From contig JBMOIC010000014.1 in NCBI GenBank assembly GCA_049317525.1, positions 6,120 to 70,119 on the forward strand: a stretch of DNA of 64,000 nt, read 5' to 3'. A model generated the notes under the pieces. That model searched no databases and was not told where the DNA came from. It saw only the letters and a list, made by a program, of their open reading frames with translations. Positions 35,899 through 45,446 of the stretch are shown piece by piece. Numbering within the stretch: the first letter of the stretch is position 1; every line of letters starts with the position of its first letter. The position numbers and the translations under genes are program-made. Origin of the DNA: UBA961 sp049317525 (lineage in GTDB: Bacteria > Bacteroidota > Ignavibacteria > Kapaibacteriales > UBA961).

Positions 35899-35906
35899 CA
35901 AAGATA
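35899..35906 (-). promoter_or_regulatory. Candidate -7 promoter box for HU
   Basis: Minus-strand TATCTTTG fits TAnnTTTG and would give a leader of about 40 nt. No exact -33 TTTG at the right distance. Confidence 0.45.
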
Positions 35907-36013
35907 CAAAAGTGTTATTAATTAAACATCATAAATTAGAATGAAATACGTTAATAATTTTCGTGAATGAATTAAGCTTCATGTATACTTAATATTCATC
36001 TAAACTTCATTTA

Positions 36014-37921
36014 TTAAAACATTGGAATATATGGCATTGTTAACAGCACATTTTCTTTTGAAGAAACATGCATAATATTCCAAAATAGCGCTAATTGCTG
36101 CTTAATTTGAAGCGGCAGCATATTAGATGTAACGATATGATGTACAAAAGACATAAATGAAGATTGATCAGATAATATTTGAGCTTCATCCTTATTTTTA
36201 GTTTTTGTAATTGTTGAAAATAACTCTTCAAGAAAATCTTTTTTCTCAGGATATGATTTTATCATTATATCCATTGAATCAGATATTCCAATTCTTTTTT
36301 TTGCCATAGAAATTGCAAGACCTAAACCACCCAAAGTATCAACCAATTTATTATTCTTTGCATCATTTCCAAGCCATACTCTCCCTTTTGCCAATGCACG
36401 AGCTTGATCAAAAGTCATTTTTCTTGAGTCAGCAACTTTTTGCACAAATCTTTGATAGATAGGATACATCTGTGATTTTAACTTCATCTGTGATCTTTCT
36501 GTCATAGGCATCATTACATTCATATCTTGTGAAGAAGCGCCTGTAGATAAAGTGTCGATTGTAATACCAAGTTTATTAAGAGTACCAGAAAGATATGGTA
36601 TCATAGCAATCACACCAATTGAGCCTGTGATAGTTTGTGGATGGGCAATAATTGTATCGCAAGCCATCGGAATATAGTAGCCACCGGATGCAGCAACATC
36701 ACTCATTGAAGCATAGATAGGCTTTACTTTCTTTGCAGATTTAATCTCATTCCATAATTCATCAGATGCAATAACAGAACCACCTGGGCTATCTATTCGT
36801 AAAATGATTGCTTTGATATTATTATCTTCTTTTGCTTTTCTAATATCTGAAGCCATAGAGCTAGATGCAATTTCCATTGTTCCTTGATCAAATGGATTGG
36901 AGCTTCCTGATTTTCCTGATCTAATTGCACCAACACCATTTATTATTGCTATTTGCTGATTATCAGGAGCTTTCAAAGGATTTTTATATGCATTTTTAGC
37001 TTCAGAATATTCAGATAAAGATATCATAGATAAGTTTTTAATTTTATCAGAGCTGCCAGACTTTTTTAAATTAATTGATTCTATTTTACGCTTAATCTTT
37101 TCTTTCACTTCTGTTTCTTGAGCAATTCCATCAATAAAATGAAGGCTAAGTAATGAATCTGATGCATATACTCCCCTATCAAATGCTTCTTGAATAGTTC
37201 TTATTGGTATATTTCTTCCTGTAGCGATTAACTGATACATTCTTTGTGCCCTAGCATTAAGAATGATAGCAATTTCTTCTTTGGCTGGCTCAGAAAATTT
37301 GTCTTTACTAAATGTTTCACCTGCAGATTTGTATTCTTCAAATTGTTCTACATGAACAGAAACCCCCATTTTATCTAAAATACCTTTATAAAACATTACC
37401 GAAGCACCTGGTGCTTGAATTTCTGCCAATCCTTCTTTTGGCATAAAGATAGAGTCTGCATAACTAGCTAAGAGATAATCTGATTTTGAACCAGTTTCTA
37501 TAAATGCATAGATAAATTTCTTAGACTTTTTAAAATCTTTAATGGCTTCAATTATTTCTTCTAGTTTTGCAAAACCTAATGGTGTACCAGCGGCTTTGAT
37601 ATATATGCCAGAAATTAATGGGTCATTTTTTGCATTCTTCACTGCATGTAATACTTCTAGAAAACTAGCTGAAGTACTTTCAGAAAACGGACCTGCATCC
37701 AATGTGTATTCATTAAGTGTTTCAGAAAAAGAAACAACAAGTATTGAGTTCATTTTTACTTCAACAGAATCTTCTCCTGAGAATAAAAAAGATAATCCAA
37801 TTCCAGCAAGTATAAATAGGCCCACGATGATCCCTAGAATCATCATAGTTTTAGAAAATTTGCTGGCCTTTTTTGTTGAATCAGGTTTTGGAACTTGAAT
37901 AGTATTCACTGCATTACTCAC
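36014..37921 (-). CDS. sppA: Signal peptide peptidase SppA (67-kDa type)
   Basis: A 635-residue S49 protease. A cytoplasmic N-terminus precedes one membrane segment (about 24-49), followed by two tandem protease-like domains in the periplasm. The catalytic Lys is in FEEYKSAGE of the first domain and the nucleophile Ser in MSDVAASGGYYIPMACD of the second, as in E. coli SppA, where each active site is built from both domains. It degrades cleaved signal peptides in the membrane. Stands alone on its strand, divergent from the ABC exporter genes across 192 nt with no clear promoter match. Confidence 0.9.
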   Translation of the reverse strand: MSNAVNTIQVPKPDSTKKASKFSKTMMILGIIVGLFILAGIGLSFLFSGEDSVEVKMNSILVVSFSETLNEYTLDAGPFSESTSASFLEVLHAVKNAKNDPLISGIYIKAAGTPLGFAKLEEIIEAIKDFKKSKKFIYAFIETGSKSDYLLASYADSIFMPKEGLAEIQAPGASVMFYKGILDKMGVSVHVEQFEEYKSAGETFSKDKFSEPAKEEIAIILNARAQRMYQLIATGRNIPIRTIQEAFDRGVYASDSLLSLHFIDGIAQETEVKEKIKRKIESINLKKSGSSDKIKNLSMISLSEYSEAKNAYKNPLKAPDNQQIAIINGVGAIRSGKSGSSNPFDQGTMEIASSSMASDIRKAKEDNNIKAIILRIDSPGGSVIASDELWNEIKSAKKVKPIYASMSDVAASGGYYIPMACDTIIAHPQTITGSIGVIAMIPYLSGTLNKLGITIDTLSTGASSQDMNVMMPMTERSQMKLKSQMYPIYQRFVQKVADSRKMTFDQARALAKGRVWLGNDAKNNKLVDTLGGLGLAISMAKKRIGISDSMDIMIKSYPEKKDFLEELFSTITKTKNKDEAQILSDQSSFMSFVHHIVTSNMLPLQIKQQLALFWNIMHVSSKENVLLTMPYIPMF

Positions 37922-38113
37922 ATATTGATTAATTATTTTCTATTTAAAATGATAATTTTGACAGATTAGTATGAAATTATAGTACATTATTACAATATTG
38001 AATTACTTACGGTATATCCTAGTTATCATAAGGAACTTTATATCTTTTACAAATGTCATATTTTGCTACAAATTTAATGAATTGACAATAAGTCCTTTCC
38101 TATAACATACAGT

Positions 38114-39028
38114 ATGCATCAAAACCCAATCATTGAAATCAAAGATTTATCCAAATCATTTGGATCTTTTAAGGCAGTTGACAATATATCTTTAACGGTT
38201 AATCAAGGAGATATTTATGGCTTTCTTGGACCAAATGGTGCTGGCAAAAGCACAACTATTCGTATGATGATGTCTTTGATAAAACCAAGCTCTGGCTATA
38301 TCAATATATTTGGAATGCCATTATCACAACATAGAATTTCAATTGCCCGAAGAATTGGGGCAATTGTTGAAAAACCTGATTTTTATCTGTATTTAACTGC
38401 AGCAAAAAACTTAGAGTTTTTAGGAAAACTTTCAGGTGCAGATGTTTCAAAAAAGTCAATTGATGCTATTTTAGATACAGTTGGATTATTAGATAGAGCA
38501 TCTAGCAAAGTAAAAACATTCTCTTATGGCATGAAACAACGATTAGGAATTGCACAAGCACTATTACATAATCCAGATTTAATTGTTCTTGATGAGCCTA
38601 CAAATGGATTAGACCCCGTTGGTGTAAAAGAAATCAGAGAGCTAATTCTCTCCTTAAGCAAAGAGCAAAACAAAACAATTTTCCTATCTTCACATATACT
38701 TCCAGAAGTAGAAATCATTGCAACAAGGATGGTAATCATTAATAAAGGTAGTACAATCGTTGAAGGAAATGTACAAGAATTATTAAATGAAGGTCTTCTT
38801 AAAGTTAATTTTACTGTAGACAAACCTAAAAAAGCTCTTGAATGCTTGAATACTTCGCGTTTTCATTCATCTAATATTGTAATTACTGATACTGCAATAA
38901 CTATAGAAACAGAACAATCATTTATTTCTGATATAAATTCTTTATTAGTTGCTAATGATATCAAAGTTGAAGGAATTCAATCAACCCGATCACTAGAAGA
39001 ATATTTCTTATCTATCACCAAGCCATAA
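38114..39028 (+). CDS. ABC-2 exporter ATP-binding protein
   Basis: A 304-residue ABC ATPase: Walker A GPNGAGKST (39-47), signature FSYGMKQRLGIAQ near 136, Walker B LIVLDEPTNGLD, and a C-terminal extension of about 90 residues typical of ABC-2/CcmA-type exporters. With the permease 2 nt downstream it forms an exporter pair; the substrate (lipid, peptide or drug) cannot be told. Confidence 0.85.
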   Translation: MHQNPIIEIKDLSKSFGSFKAVDNISLTVNQGDIYGFLGPNGAGKSTTIRMMMSLIKPSSGYINIFGMPLSQHRISIARRIGAIVEKPDFYLYLTAAKNLEFLGKLSGADVSKKSIDAILDTVGLLDRASSKVKTFSYGMKQRLGIAQALLHNPDLIVLDEPTNGLDPVGVKEIRELILSLSKEQNKTIFLSSHILPEVEIIATRMVIINKGSTIVEGNVQELLNEGLLKVNFTVDKPKKALECLNTSRFHSSNIVITDTAITIETEQSFISDINSLLVANDIKVEGIQSTRSLEEYFLSITKP

Positions 39029-39030
39029 TC

Positions 39031-39870
39031 ATGTTTTTTACTTTATTAAAAATTGAATTAGAAAAAATATTCAAAAAAGGTAGATCTTTTATTGGATTTA
39101 TAGCCATCGGTATTCTTGTTCCTATTATTCAAATTGCTATGTATAGTGAAGGTAACGATTACTTTAATATGTTTACTCAAACATTGCAACAACAATTTGA
39201 TTTTTCAGGTAATTTATTGAATGGATACCTTATTGCTTTTATTGTATTGCAAAGTTTATTTGTACATATTCCCCTTTTAGTTTCATTAATTGCAGGAGAT
39301 ATGCTTGCTGGAGAAGCAATCGCAGGTACTTTCCGAATTTTATTGATCAGGCCAGTCTCAAGATTTCAAGTAATTTCTGCAAAATTTATTGCTGCACAGA
39401 TATATACATTATTGCTAATACTATGGATGAGCATCTTATCTATGGGTTTAAGTGTACTTTTCTTTGGAAAAGGTGAACTTTTTATCGTAGCTAGCACAAT
39501 AACAATACTGCCACAAGATGATATCTTATGGAGATTTATACTAGCCTATTTTTATGGTTTTCTAAGTATGAGCACAGTAGCATCAGTGGCATTTTTCTTT
39601 TCTGGTTTAGTTGAAAATTCTATTGGGCCAATCGTCTCTACTATGGCTATTATCATTGTATTTACTATCATATCTTCATTAGATGCAGGATTTATAAAAG
39701 CAATCAAACCATTTTTATTTACTAATCATCTTATCGGTTGGAGATATTTATTTGAACAAACAATAGATAGCTTTAGAATTTTACAATCTGCAATAATTCT
39801 TTTCATGCATTCTATGTTATTATTTGCCTTAAGCGTGTACTATTTGCACAAAAAAGACATAATGACTTAA
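39031..39870 (+). CDS. ABC-2 type permease
   Basis: A 279-residue membrane protein with six predicted segments. The cytoplasmic N-terminus MFFTLLKIELEKIFKKGRSF and the segment LAGEAIAGTFRILLIRPVSR, which forms the coupling region, are typical of ABC-2 permeases such as the NatB group. It pairs with the ATPase just upstream. Substrate unknown. Confidence 0.8.
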   Translation: MFFTLLKIELEKIFKKGRSFIGFIAIGILVPIIQIAMYSEGNDYFNMFTQTLQQQFDFSGNLLNGYLIAFIVLQSLFVHIPLLVSLIAGDMLAGEAIAGTFRILLIRPVSRFQVISAKFIAAQIYTLLLILWMSILSMGLSVLFFGKGELFIVASTITILPQDDILWRFILAYFYGFLSMSTVASVAFFFSGLVENSIGPIVSTMAIIIVFTIISSLDAGFIKAIKPFLFTNHLIGWRYLFEQTIDSFRILQSAIILFMHSMLLFALSVYYLHKKDIMT

Positions 39871-39910
39871 TGTTTGATGCATAAGTAATTATTCATTGTA
39901 ACTATTCCCA

Positions 39911-39918
39911 TATCTTTG
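39911..39918 (+). promoter_or_regulatory. Candidate -7 promoter box for the small-membrane/YceI/T9SS cassette
   Basis: TATCTTTG matches TAnnTTTG, 32 nt before the ATG at 39950 and 40 nt after the ABC permease stop. It would start a transcript for the next three genes. No TTTG at the -33 distance. Confidence 0.45.
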
Positions 39919-39949
39919 TGTTAACGAACATATATTATTTGAGGATTCA

Positions 39950-40249
39950 ATGAATCAGTGGAAAGTTTTAATGGTATTCTCTATCATCGGCATAGTTTTT
40001 TTTGCTGCTTGGTGGGCAAAGGATGGATGTCAATTTTATACCAAAGATAAAGTTGAAATTGTTACAAAAGTGAAAGATGATATTTTTGGGGAAGAAGTAG
40101 AAAAAAGAGAATGGATTGATAAATTTAGTCTTGGAATATTCCCTGATGATCCGCACCCTACAGGTATTTATAGATCTCTTCTATTTCCTGTTACATTCCT
40201 ATCTGCTTGTGCAATTTTTAGTCTATATCGTCTTAAAAAACAATCATAA
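39950..40249 (+). CDS. Small hypothetical protein with two membrane segments
   Basis: A 99-residue protein I do not recognise. It has a hydrophobic segment at about 6-22 (VLMVFSIIGIVFFAAWW), a charged middle of about 50 residues containing one Cys and the motif DDPHPTG, and a second hydrophobic segment at about 74-92. It is presumably an inner-membrane protein with the charged loop on one side. It starts a short tandem run with the YceI and CxxCH genes (20 nt and 25 nt gaps). Confidence 0.6.
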   Translation: MNQWKVLMVFSIIGIVFFAAWWAKDGCQFYTKDKVEIVTKVKDDIFGEEVEKREWIDKFSLGIFPDDPHPTGIYRSLLFPVTFLSACAIFSLYRLKKQS

Positions 40250-40269
40250 TCATTTTTTAGGTTTTAATC

Positions 40270-40917
40270 ATGAAGCTTTTAATTTATATAAGTGTACTTG
40301 CTTTTTTCTCTTTACCAATGCATGCAGGAACTACTGTTTCAGTGATTTCTGGAAAGAAAACAGTCAAATTAAATGATGCTGTTGGTGATAATATCATAAA
40401 GTTTTTAAGTTCTGCACCTGTTGAAAATATTGAAGGGAATGCAAAAGAAATACAAGGTAAATGGATCCTAGATGGAGATAATCTAGAAAATTCATCTGGG
40501 AATATTTCTTTACAAGTACTTTCAATGAAAACAGGATTAACTAAAAGGGATGAGCATATGTATGCCAAAGATTGGCTTGATGCGGCAACTTATCCTACTA
40601 TTAGTTTCGATCTAAAAAAATTAGCTGATATTAAAATATCTAAATCAGAAAATGGGATGGCTGAATTTACTGCAATAGCCGATGGTAGTTTTACAATGCA
40701 TGGTATTGCTAAATCAATGAAAGCCTCTATTTATATCAAATATGTAAATGAATCAGATGCTACTAGAAAAAAAGCAGCTGGAGATTTTGTTATGATTAAA
40801 GCATCCTTTAAAGTTCCGCTAAAAGACTTCAATATTGCGGGCAAACAAGGTATAATAGGCAGTAAAGTAGGTGAAAATATTGAAATTACAGCAAATTTGT
40901 TCGGCTCAACTAAATAA
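40270..40917 (+). CDS. YceI-family periplasmic protein
   Basis: A 215-residue protein with a signal peptide (about 1-19, ending PMHAG) and a YceI lipocalin-like barrel: the family strand region RDEHMYAKDWLDAATYPTIS is clear, as are FTMHGIAKSM and KVPLKDFNIAG. YceI relatives bind long isoprenoids such as quinones in the periplasm. The ligand here is unknown. It sits between a small membrane protein and a secreted CxxCH protein, which together suggest an envelope function. Confidence 0.8.
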   Translation: MKLLIYISVLAFFSLPMHAGTTVSVISGKKTVKLNDAVGDNIIKFLSSAPVENIEGNAKEIQGKWILDGDNLENSSGNISLQVLSMKTGLTKRDEHMYAKDWLDAATYPTISFDLKKLADIKISKSENGMAEFTAIADGSFTMHGIAKSMKASIYIKYVNESDATRKKAAGDFVMIKASFKVPLKDFNIAGKQGIIGSKVGENIEITANLFGSTK

Positions 40918-40942
40918 TATTTTTCTATTTCAAAGAGTTTTT

Positions 40943-41758
40943 ATGAAGCACTTTTTACTTTTATTTTCATTGTGCATTATTGCGAATATATCAATAGCAC
41001 ATGCAGACCCAAATGGCAAATCAGGCAGAGTACTTTCTAGTTCAGGTGGTTGCGGAGATTGCCATGGTGTTAGTGCAAGCCAAGCCACATCAGTTTCTAT
41101 TTCCAGCAAAAGTGGTTCATTTACAACAAATCCAGGTGGTACTTTAGAACTTACTGCAATAGTAGCACATGCATCTAAATCAGGTGCTGGAATCAATATT
41201 GGTGTTAAGTCATCTGCTACATCTGCTACAAATCAAGGTACTTTAAATGTTGTCACAGGCCAAGGTTTAAAAAAATCTCAAAGTGAATTGGTTCATTCTG
41301 CAAGAAAAAGTATGGCATCCGGCAAGGCATCTTTTACATTTACATGGACAGCTCCAACCATAGAAGGAACTTATTATGTGCTTGCTTGTGGTAATGCTGT
41401 AGATGGCAATGGTTCTGAAAGTGGTGATCAATGGAATTTTATGTCCCCAATTGCAATTACAGTTGCAGCTGCAAGCAAAGTCCAAGAGCAGATTTTTATA
41501 AATCCCATTATTGCTCCAAACCCATTAATTGGTATTGGAACACTAAGCTTTGTTCTTGAACAAGCATCTGAAGTAGAATATTCAATCATTGATGTATTAG
41601 GAAATCAAATAAGTAAACAATATCTAGGATTCTTATCTGCAGGGCCTCAATATCAAACGATTAATACTATTTCACAGAATCTATCTTCCGGACATTATTC
41701 CGTAATTTTAAGAACAGGCTCGTCTGCCATTTCTTTGCCTTTAATAGTGCAACACTAA
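40943..41758 (+). CDS. Secreted T9SS protein with a single CxxCH heme-type motif (choice-of-anchor V-like)
   Basis: A 271-residue protein: signal peptide (1-20, ending IAHA), then NGKSGRVLSSSGG and CGDCH at residues 37-41, an immunoglobulin-like/Reelin-like beta domain (to about 190), and a T9SS sorting-type domain with INPIIAPNPL and SAGPQYQTINTISQNLSSGHYSVIL. The CxxCH motif suggests one covalent c-type heme or a metal site; a single such motif next to NGKxGR is typical of choice-of-anchor V proteins. It is probably exported to the cell surface. A terminator follows 22 nt after its stop. Confidence 0.75.
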   Translation: MKHFLLLFSLCIIANISIAHADPNGKSGRVLSSSGGCGDCHGVSASQATSVSISSKSGSFTTNPGGTLELTAIVAHASKSGAGINIGVKSSATSATNQGTLNVVTGQGLKKSQSELVHSARKSMASGKASFTFTWTAPTIEGTYYVLACGNAVDGNGSESGDQWNFMSPIAITVAAASKVQEQIFINPIIAPNPLIGIGTLSFVLEQASEVEYSIIDVLGNQISKQYLGFLSAGPQYQTINTISQNLSSGHYSVILRTGSSAISLPLIVQH

Positions 41759-41779
41759 TTTACTCTGCATAGCTCTTTT

Positions 41780-41813
41780 ACCGTTTTATGGCTAGAATAA
41801 GCTGTAAAACGGT
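41780..41813 (+). terminator. Terminator of the CxxCH T9SS protein gene
   Basis: A stem ACCGTTTTA/TAAAACGGT extended inward by GCT/AGC, followed on the plus strand by a T run that overlaps the convergent queC stop. Confidence 0.8.
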
Positions 41814-41817
41814 TTTT

Positions 41818-42510
41818 TTATAAATACTTTGGGACAATTGCATATTCAATTGGGTCTATGCATTCGGCTTGAGCAAAACCTCTTAATCTTAAAGCGCATG
41901 AGTCACATATTCCACAAGCTTTATCTTCAGAACCATAACAACTCCATGTAAGATGTAAAGGAGCATGAAGATTATTACCAGTCTGAATAATTTCTTTTTT
42001 TGACATATTCAATAATGGTGTAATAATCTGAATATGAGTATCAGGCTTAGTACCTTGATTGATCATCAACTGGAAGGCATCAAAGAAATCTTTCCTGCAG
42101 TCTGGATAACCACTACTATCTTCTTGAACAGCCCCAATATATATTTTTGTGGCTTTAATAGCCTCTGCCCAACTGACAGCTATACAAAGCATATTTGCAT
42201 TCCTAAATGGCACATAACTATTAGGAATTTCTTTAGAGAGTAAATCTGCTTTGCTTATCTGTATGGAAGTATCTAGAAGAGAACTCCCACCAATATGTTT
42301 TAAGTATCCTATATCGACATGTAAACGTTTATCTATTGAATAATAGCTGCAAATATCATTAAAGGATTGTTCTTCTCTGGATTCAGTTTTTTGTCCATAA
42401 TTTATGTGTAATGCATGAATATCATAGAATTCAGAATGTGCTATAGCAGCACATACTGTAGAATCCATACCACCACTCATTAAAACAATAATTTTTTCTT
42501 TAGTCTTCAT
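41818..42510 (-). CDS. queC: 7-cyano-7-deazaguanine synthase
   Basis: A 230-residue enzyme. The ATP pyrophosphatase motif LMSGGMDSTVC is at residues 10-20 and the zinc-site cysteines lie in WSCYGSEDKACGICDSCALR near the C-terminus. It turns carboxy-deazaguanine into preQ0 for queuosine in tRNA. Other que genes are not in the window. It is last in the minus-strand run and overlaps nadD by 4 nt. Confidence 0.93.
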   Translation of the reverse strand: MKTKEKIIVLMSGGMDSTVCAAIAHSEFYDIHALHINYGQKTESREEQSFNDICSYYSIDKRLHVDIGYLKHIGGSSLLDTSIQISKADLLSKEIPNSYVPFRNANMLCIAVSWAEAIKATKIYIGAVQEDSSGYPDCRKDFFDAFQLMINQGTKPDTHIQIITPLLNMSKKEIIQTGNNLHAPLHLTWSCYGSEDKACGICDSCALRLRGFAQAECIDPIEYAIVPKYL

Positions 42511-43109
42511 TCATTATATAAAGAATATGATTGTATATATAATTCTACTTGCAAAGGAACTAAGCCATGTATATCGTTTCCTTCTACTAGATGTGAACGA
42601 ATCAATGAAGACGATATATCAATGACTGGTATATCTAACCAAATTGGTTTAGAAAAGGTATTATTCAAGGATAAAATATCATCAATGCTATCTGTATTCT
42701 GTACATGGTGTTTTCTTGCAACTATGCATAATTGAACATTAGCGACAATTTTTTGCCAATCTTTCCATTTAGTAAACTGTATTGCTTGGTCTTCACCAAT
42801 CAAAAGAAATAGCTTATCATTAGGAAACATGTCCATGAATGCAAGTACAGTATCAATAGTATAAGAAATTCCACCTCTTTCTAGTTCAATTGTAGAGACA
42901 TATGTGTTTTGAAGTTCTTCACAAGCTAATAAAAGCATATGTACCCTGTGAATATCGTCTGCATTCTTTTCAGTTAATTTAAATGGGGATATCGAAGCTG
43001 GTACAACATAACAGGAATCCAAAGAACATTGTCTTCTAAAAGCATCAGCAAAAATAATGTGTCCACTATGAATAGGATTAAAACTTCCACCCATTATTCC
43101 AATATTCAT
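42507..43109 (-). CDS. nadD: Nicotinate-nucleotide adenylyltransferase
   Basis: A 200-residue nucleotidyltransferase. The N-terminal motif MGGSFNPIHSGHI is at residues 6-18 and ISSSLIRSHL is the C-terminal ISSTxIR-like motif. It makes deamido-NAD in NAD synthesis. It overlaps both neighbours by 4 nt (lnt upstream, queC downstream), consistent with one transcript. Confidence 0.93.
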   Translation of the reverse strand: MNIGIMGGSFNPIHSGHIIFADAFRRQCSLDSCYVVPASISPFKLTEKNADDIHRVHMLLLACEELQNTYVSTIELERGGISYTIDTVLAFMDMFPNDKLFLLIGEDQAIQFTKWKDWQKIVANVQLCIVARKHHVQNTDSIDDILSLNNTFSKPIWLDIPVIDISSSLIRSHLVEGNDIHGLVPLQVELYIQSYSLYNE

Positions 43110-44776
43110 ATAGATTCCTTAGAAGAGTATATGTGTTGAGGCTTAAGTGCTTTTCCTTTATAACCTGCATAGCATAGCAAGAATAAACTACATACTGATG
43201 AAATATATGGTAAGAAATCACCATATAAACAATATATCGTTAAGTCATATAACTGTACAATATCAGCTTTAAGTATTTGTTCTGATTGTGGCTTAGCGAT
43301 ATCTTGAATACTACCATCAGCATGAATAAATCCGCTTATACCTGTATTTCCACATCTTGCTATACTTCTATGAGATTCTATTGCTCTCATTTGTGAGATT
43401 GCAAAATGTTGCATAGGGCCAGGACTATTATCAAACCATGCATCATTTGTTATAACTGCTAACATTGATGCACCTTGTTTAGCATATTTTCTTACGAATT
43501 CTGGATAGATAGATTCTATACAAATAACTGTACCAATATTGGAAATGATTCTTCCTTCGGGATTTCTTAATACTAAAGGAGATTGTATTTTACCTTTCTT
43601 CCAACCAGAAATTCCAACTCCCCATTCTAAAAAACCAGCTAATAGTTCTATATCCTGAGAAAAAGGAAAACCTTCACCAAAAGGTGTTAATTTCATTTTG
43701 CGATGAATCTGGACTGAATCATGAGGTTGAATTAAAGCAGCTGCATTGTGTGCATAGTACTTATAACCAGGCAGCAATGGATATGGCTTAGCAAGTGACT
43801 CTTTTTGATAATCAGGAATCAATACAAATTCAGCAAAACCAGATAATAGTGGAATATTCTTATTTCTATTCATGAAATAAGAGAAATTATGTTTTGCATT
43901 TGTTTCCACATCTAAAAATGGAATTGCTGTCTCACTCCATATATATAAATCTGGTTTAGATTGTGCATCCATTTCCATTAATTGAAAATGTTTTTCTACT
44001 TGAGAAAAAACTCCACCAGACCACTTTTGCCATGGATTGATATTGGGTTGAACCAATGAAATAGTAACTTTGGCAGCAGAAATTGACTTTTCATGTATTA
44101 CTTGCTTAACATGATAGGAATATCCACATACAATTAAGAATAGTGCAATAATACTTAATGATATTATCCTTTTATTACTTTTTGTATTGGTGACATGTAG
44201 AATATGAAACAGTAAAATGTTAATTGTCATCACAAATGCACTCAAAATCCAAACACCAGCAATGTCAGCGATTTGAACGATATATGAATGATATATTTGT
44301 GTATATCCAAAAGAAAGCCAAGGATACGATAAATCAGTTAAAGAATGTAGCCATTCATATGCAACGATAAGAAAAGGCAAAGAAAGAGATGCATATATTG
44401 AAGCAATTCTTTTCTTGATATAAATAAAAGCAAGAAAAGGAATCATTAAAAAGAAGGGATGTCCAAGCCACAAAGCAATGCCGGCAATAATCAAAAAAGG
44501 ATCAGATTGGGCTTGCCAACTTCCAACCCACCAATTTGTAATGCCATGATATACAAAAAAACATATATACAGACTAAGTATTTGCTTCTTTTTACTAAGA
44601 TTTTGTAGATAATCGATAGCAAAGAGCAAAGGAATAAAACCAATAAAGGCTATAAAGCCAAATTGATAAGGAGGAAAAGATATGCCAATTAAACAACCAG
44701 TAATCAGCATTAGAATTAATGCATGAATATATGAATGCGGTATTAGACGAGCATACAAAGATGAAATGAATGTCAT
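43106..44776 (-). CDS. lnt: Apolipoprotein N-acyltransferase
   Basis: A 556-residue inner-membrane enzyme. About eight membrane segments come first, then the nitrilase-like domain with the catalytic triad: Glu in WSETAIPF, Lys in KMKLTPFGEG and Cys in GTVICIESIYPE. It adds the third acyl chain to lipoproteins. Its presence fits an outer membrane. It is translated 5 nt after psd and overlaps nadD by 4 nt. Confidence 0.93.
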   Translation of the reverse strand: MTFISSLYARLIPHSYIHALILMLITGCLIGISFPPYQFGFIAFIGFIPLLFAIDYLQNLSKKKQILSLYICFFVYHGITNWWVGSWQAQSDPFLIIAGIALWLGHPFFLMIPFLAFIYIKKRIASIYASLSLPFLIVAYEWLHSLTDLSYPWLSFGYTQIYHSYIVQIADIAGVWILSAFVMTINILLFHILHVTNTKSNKRIISLSIIALFLIVCGYSYHVKQVIHEKSISAAKVTISLVQPNINPWQKWSGGVFSQVEKHFQLMEMDAQSKPDLYIWSETAIPFLDVETNAKHNFSYFMNRNKNIPLLSGFAEFVLIPDYQKESLAKPYPLLPGYKYYAHNAAALIQPHDSVQIHRKMKLTPFGEGFPFSQDIELLAGFLEWGVGISGWKKGKIQSPLVLRNPEGRIISNIGTVICIESIYPEFVRKYAKQGASMLAVITNDAWFDNSPGPMQHFAISQMRAIESHRSIARCGNTGISGFIHADGSIQDIAKPQSEQILKADIVQLYDLTIYCLYGDFLPYISSVCSLFLLCYAGYKGKALKPQHIYSSKESI

Positions 44777-44781
44777 ATCAA

Positions 44782-45444
44782 TTATTTAGGTAAAATTGCC
44801 AGAATAGATTCTGCACCCCGAACAGTTTGTCCAATAACAACCTTAATATCAGTATGAAAAGGAACAAGAATATCCATTCTAGAGCCAAATTTCATCATTC
44901 CGATTTTTTCACCAGCCGATAAGACTTGTCCTTTTTGGACAGTACATACAATCCTTCTGGCCAATACACCTGTAATCTGCTTAAAGAATACTTTACCATA
45001 TGGATTAGTAATTCCAATCCTACTTTGCTCGTTTAACTCAGAGGATTTAGGATGCCATGCAACCAAGTATTCGCCTTGCATATATCGATAAAAATCTACT
45101 GTTCCACTTACAGGGCTTCTATTTACATGCACATCTAATGGTGAAAGAAAAATGCTAATTTGTATGGCTTTTCCCTTAATAAATTCTAATTCCTCTGTCT
45201 CTTTAATTTCAACAACTTTCCCATCTGCTGGCGCAATAAGTACAGAAGAATCATGTAATGCTTGTTGAGGAATTACTCTTTCTGGATCTCTAAAAAACCA
45301 TAAAGTAAAGAATACTATAATTGCTCCAATACTAATGGTTATTACACTGCCATAACCTTTAAGAAAAAGAGCTGCAAGAAAAATAACTGAGAATCCAATC
45401 AATAACATTGGAATTGCATTATCATATCCATACTTAGTAAGCAT
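44782..45444 (-). CDS. psd: Phosphatidylserine decarboxylase (short, proenzyme type)
   Basis: A 220-residue short-type Psd proenzyme. An N-terminal membrane region (about 10-48) is followed by IAPADGKVV, SIFLSPLDVHVNRSPVSG and the cleavage motif MKFGSRMDILVP, where self-cleavage at Gly-Ser makes the pyruvoyl cofactor. It makes phosphatidylethanolamine at the inner membrane. It follows the mqnA-like gene by 2 nt. Confidence 0.92.
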   Translation of the reverse strand: MLTKYGYDNAIPMLLIGFSVIFLAALFLKGYGSVITISIGAIIVFFTLWFFRDPERVIPQQALHDSSVLIAPADGKVVEIKETEELEFIKGKAIQISIFLSPLDVHVNRSPVSGTVDFYRYMQGEYLVAWHPKSSELNEQSRIGITNPYGKVFFKQITGVLARRIVCTVQKGQVLSAGEKIGMMKFGSRMDILVPFHTDIKVVIGQTVRGAESILAILPK

Positions 45445-45446
45445 AA

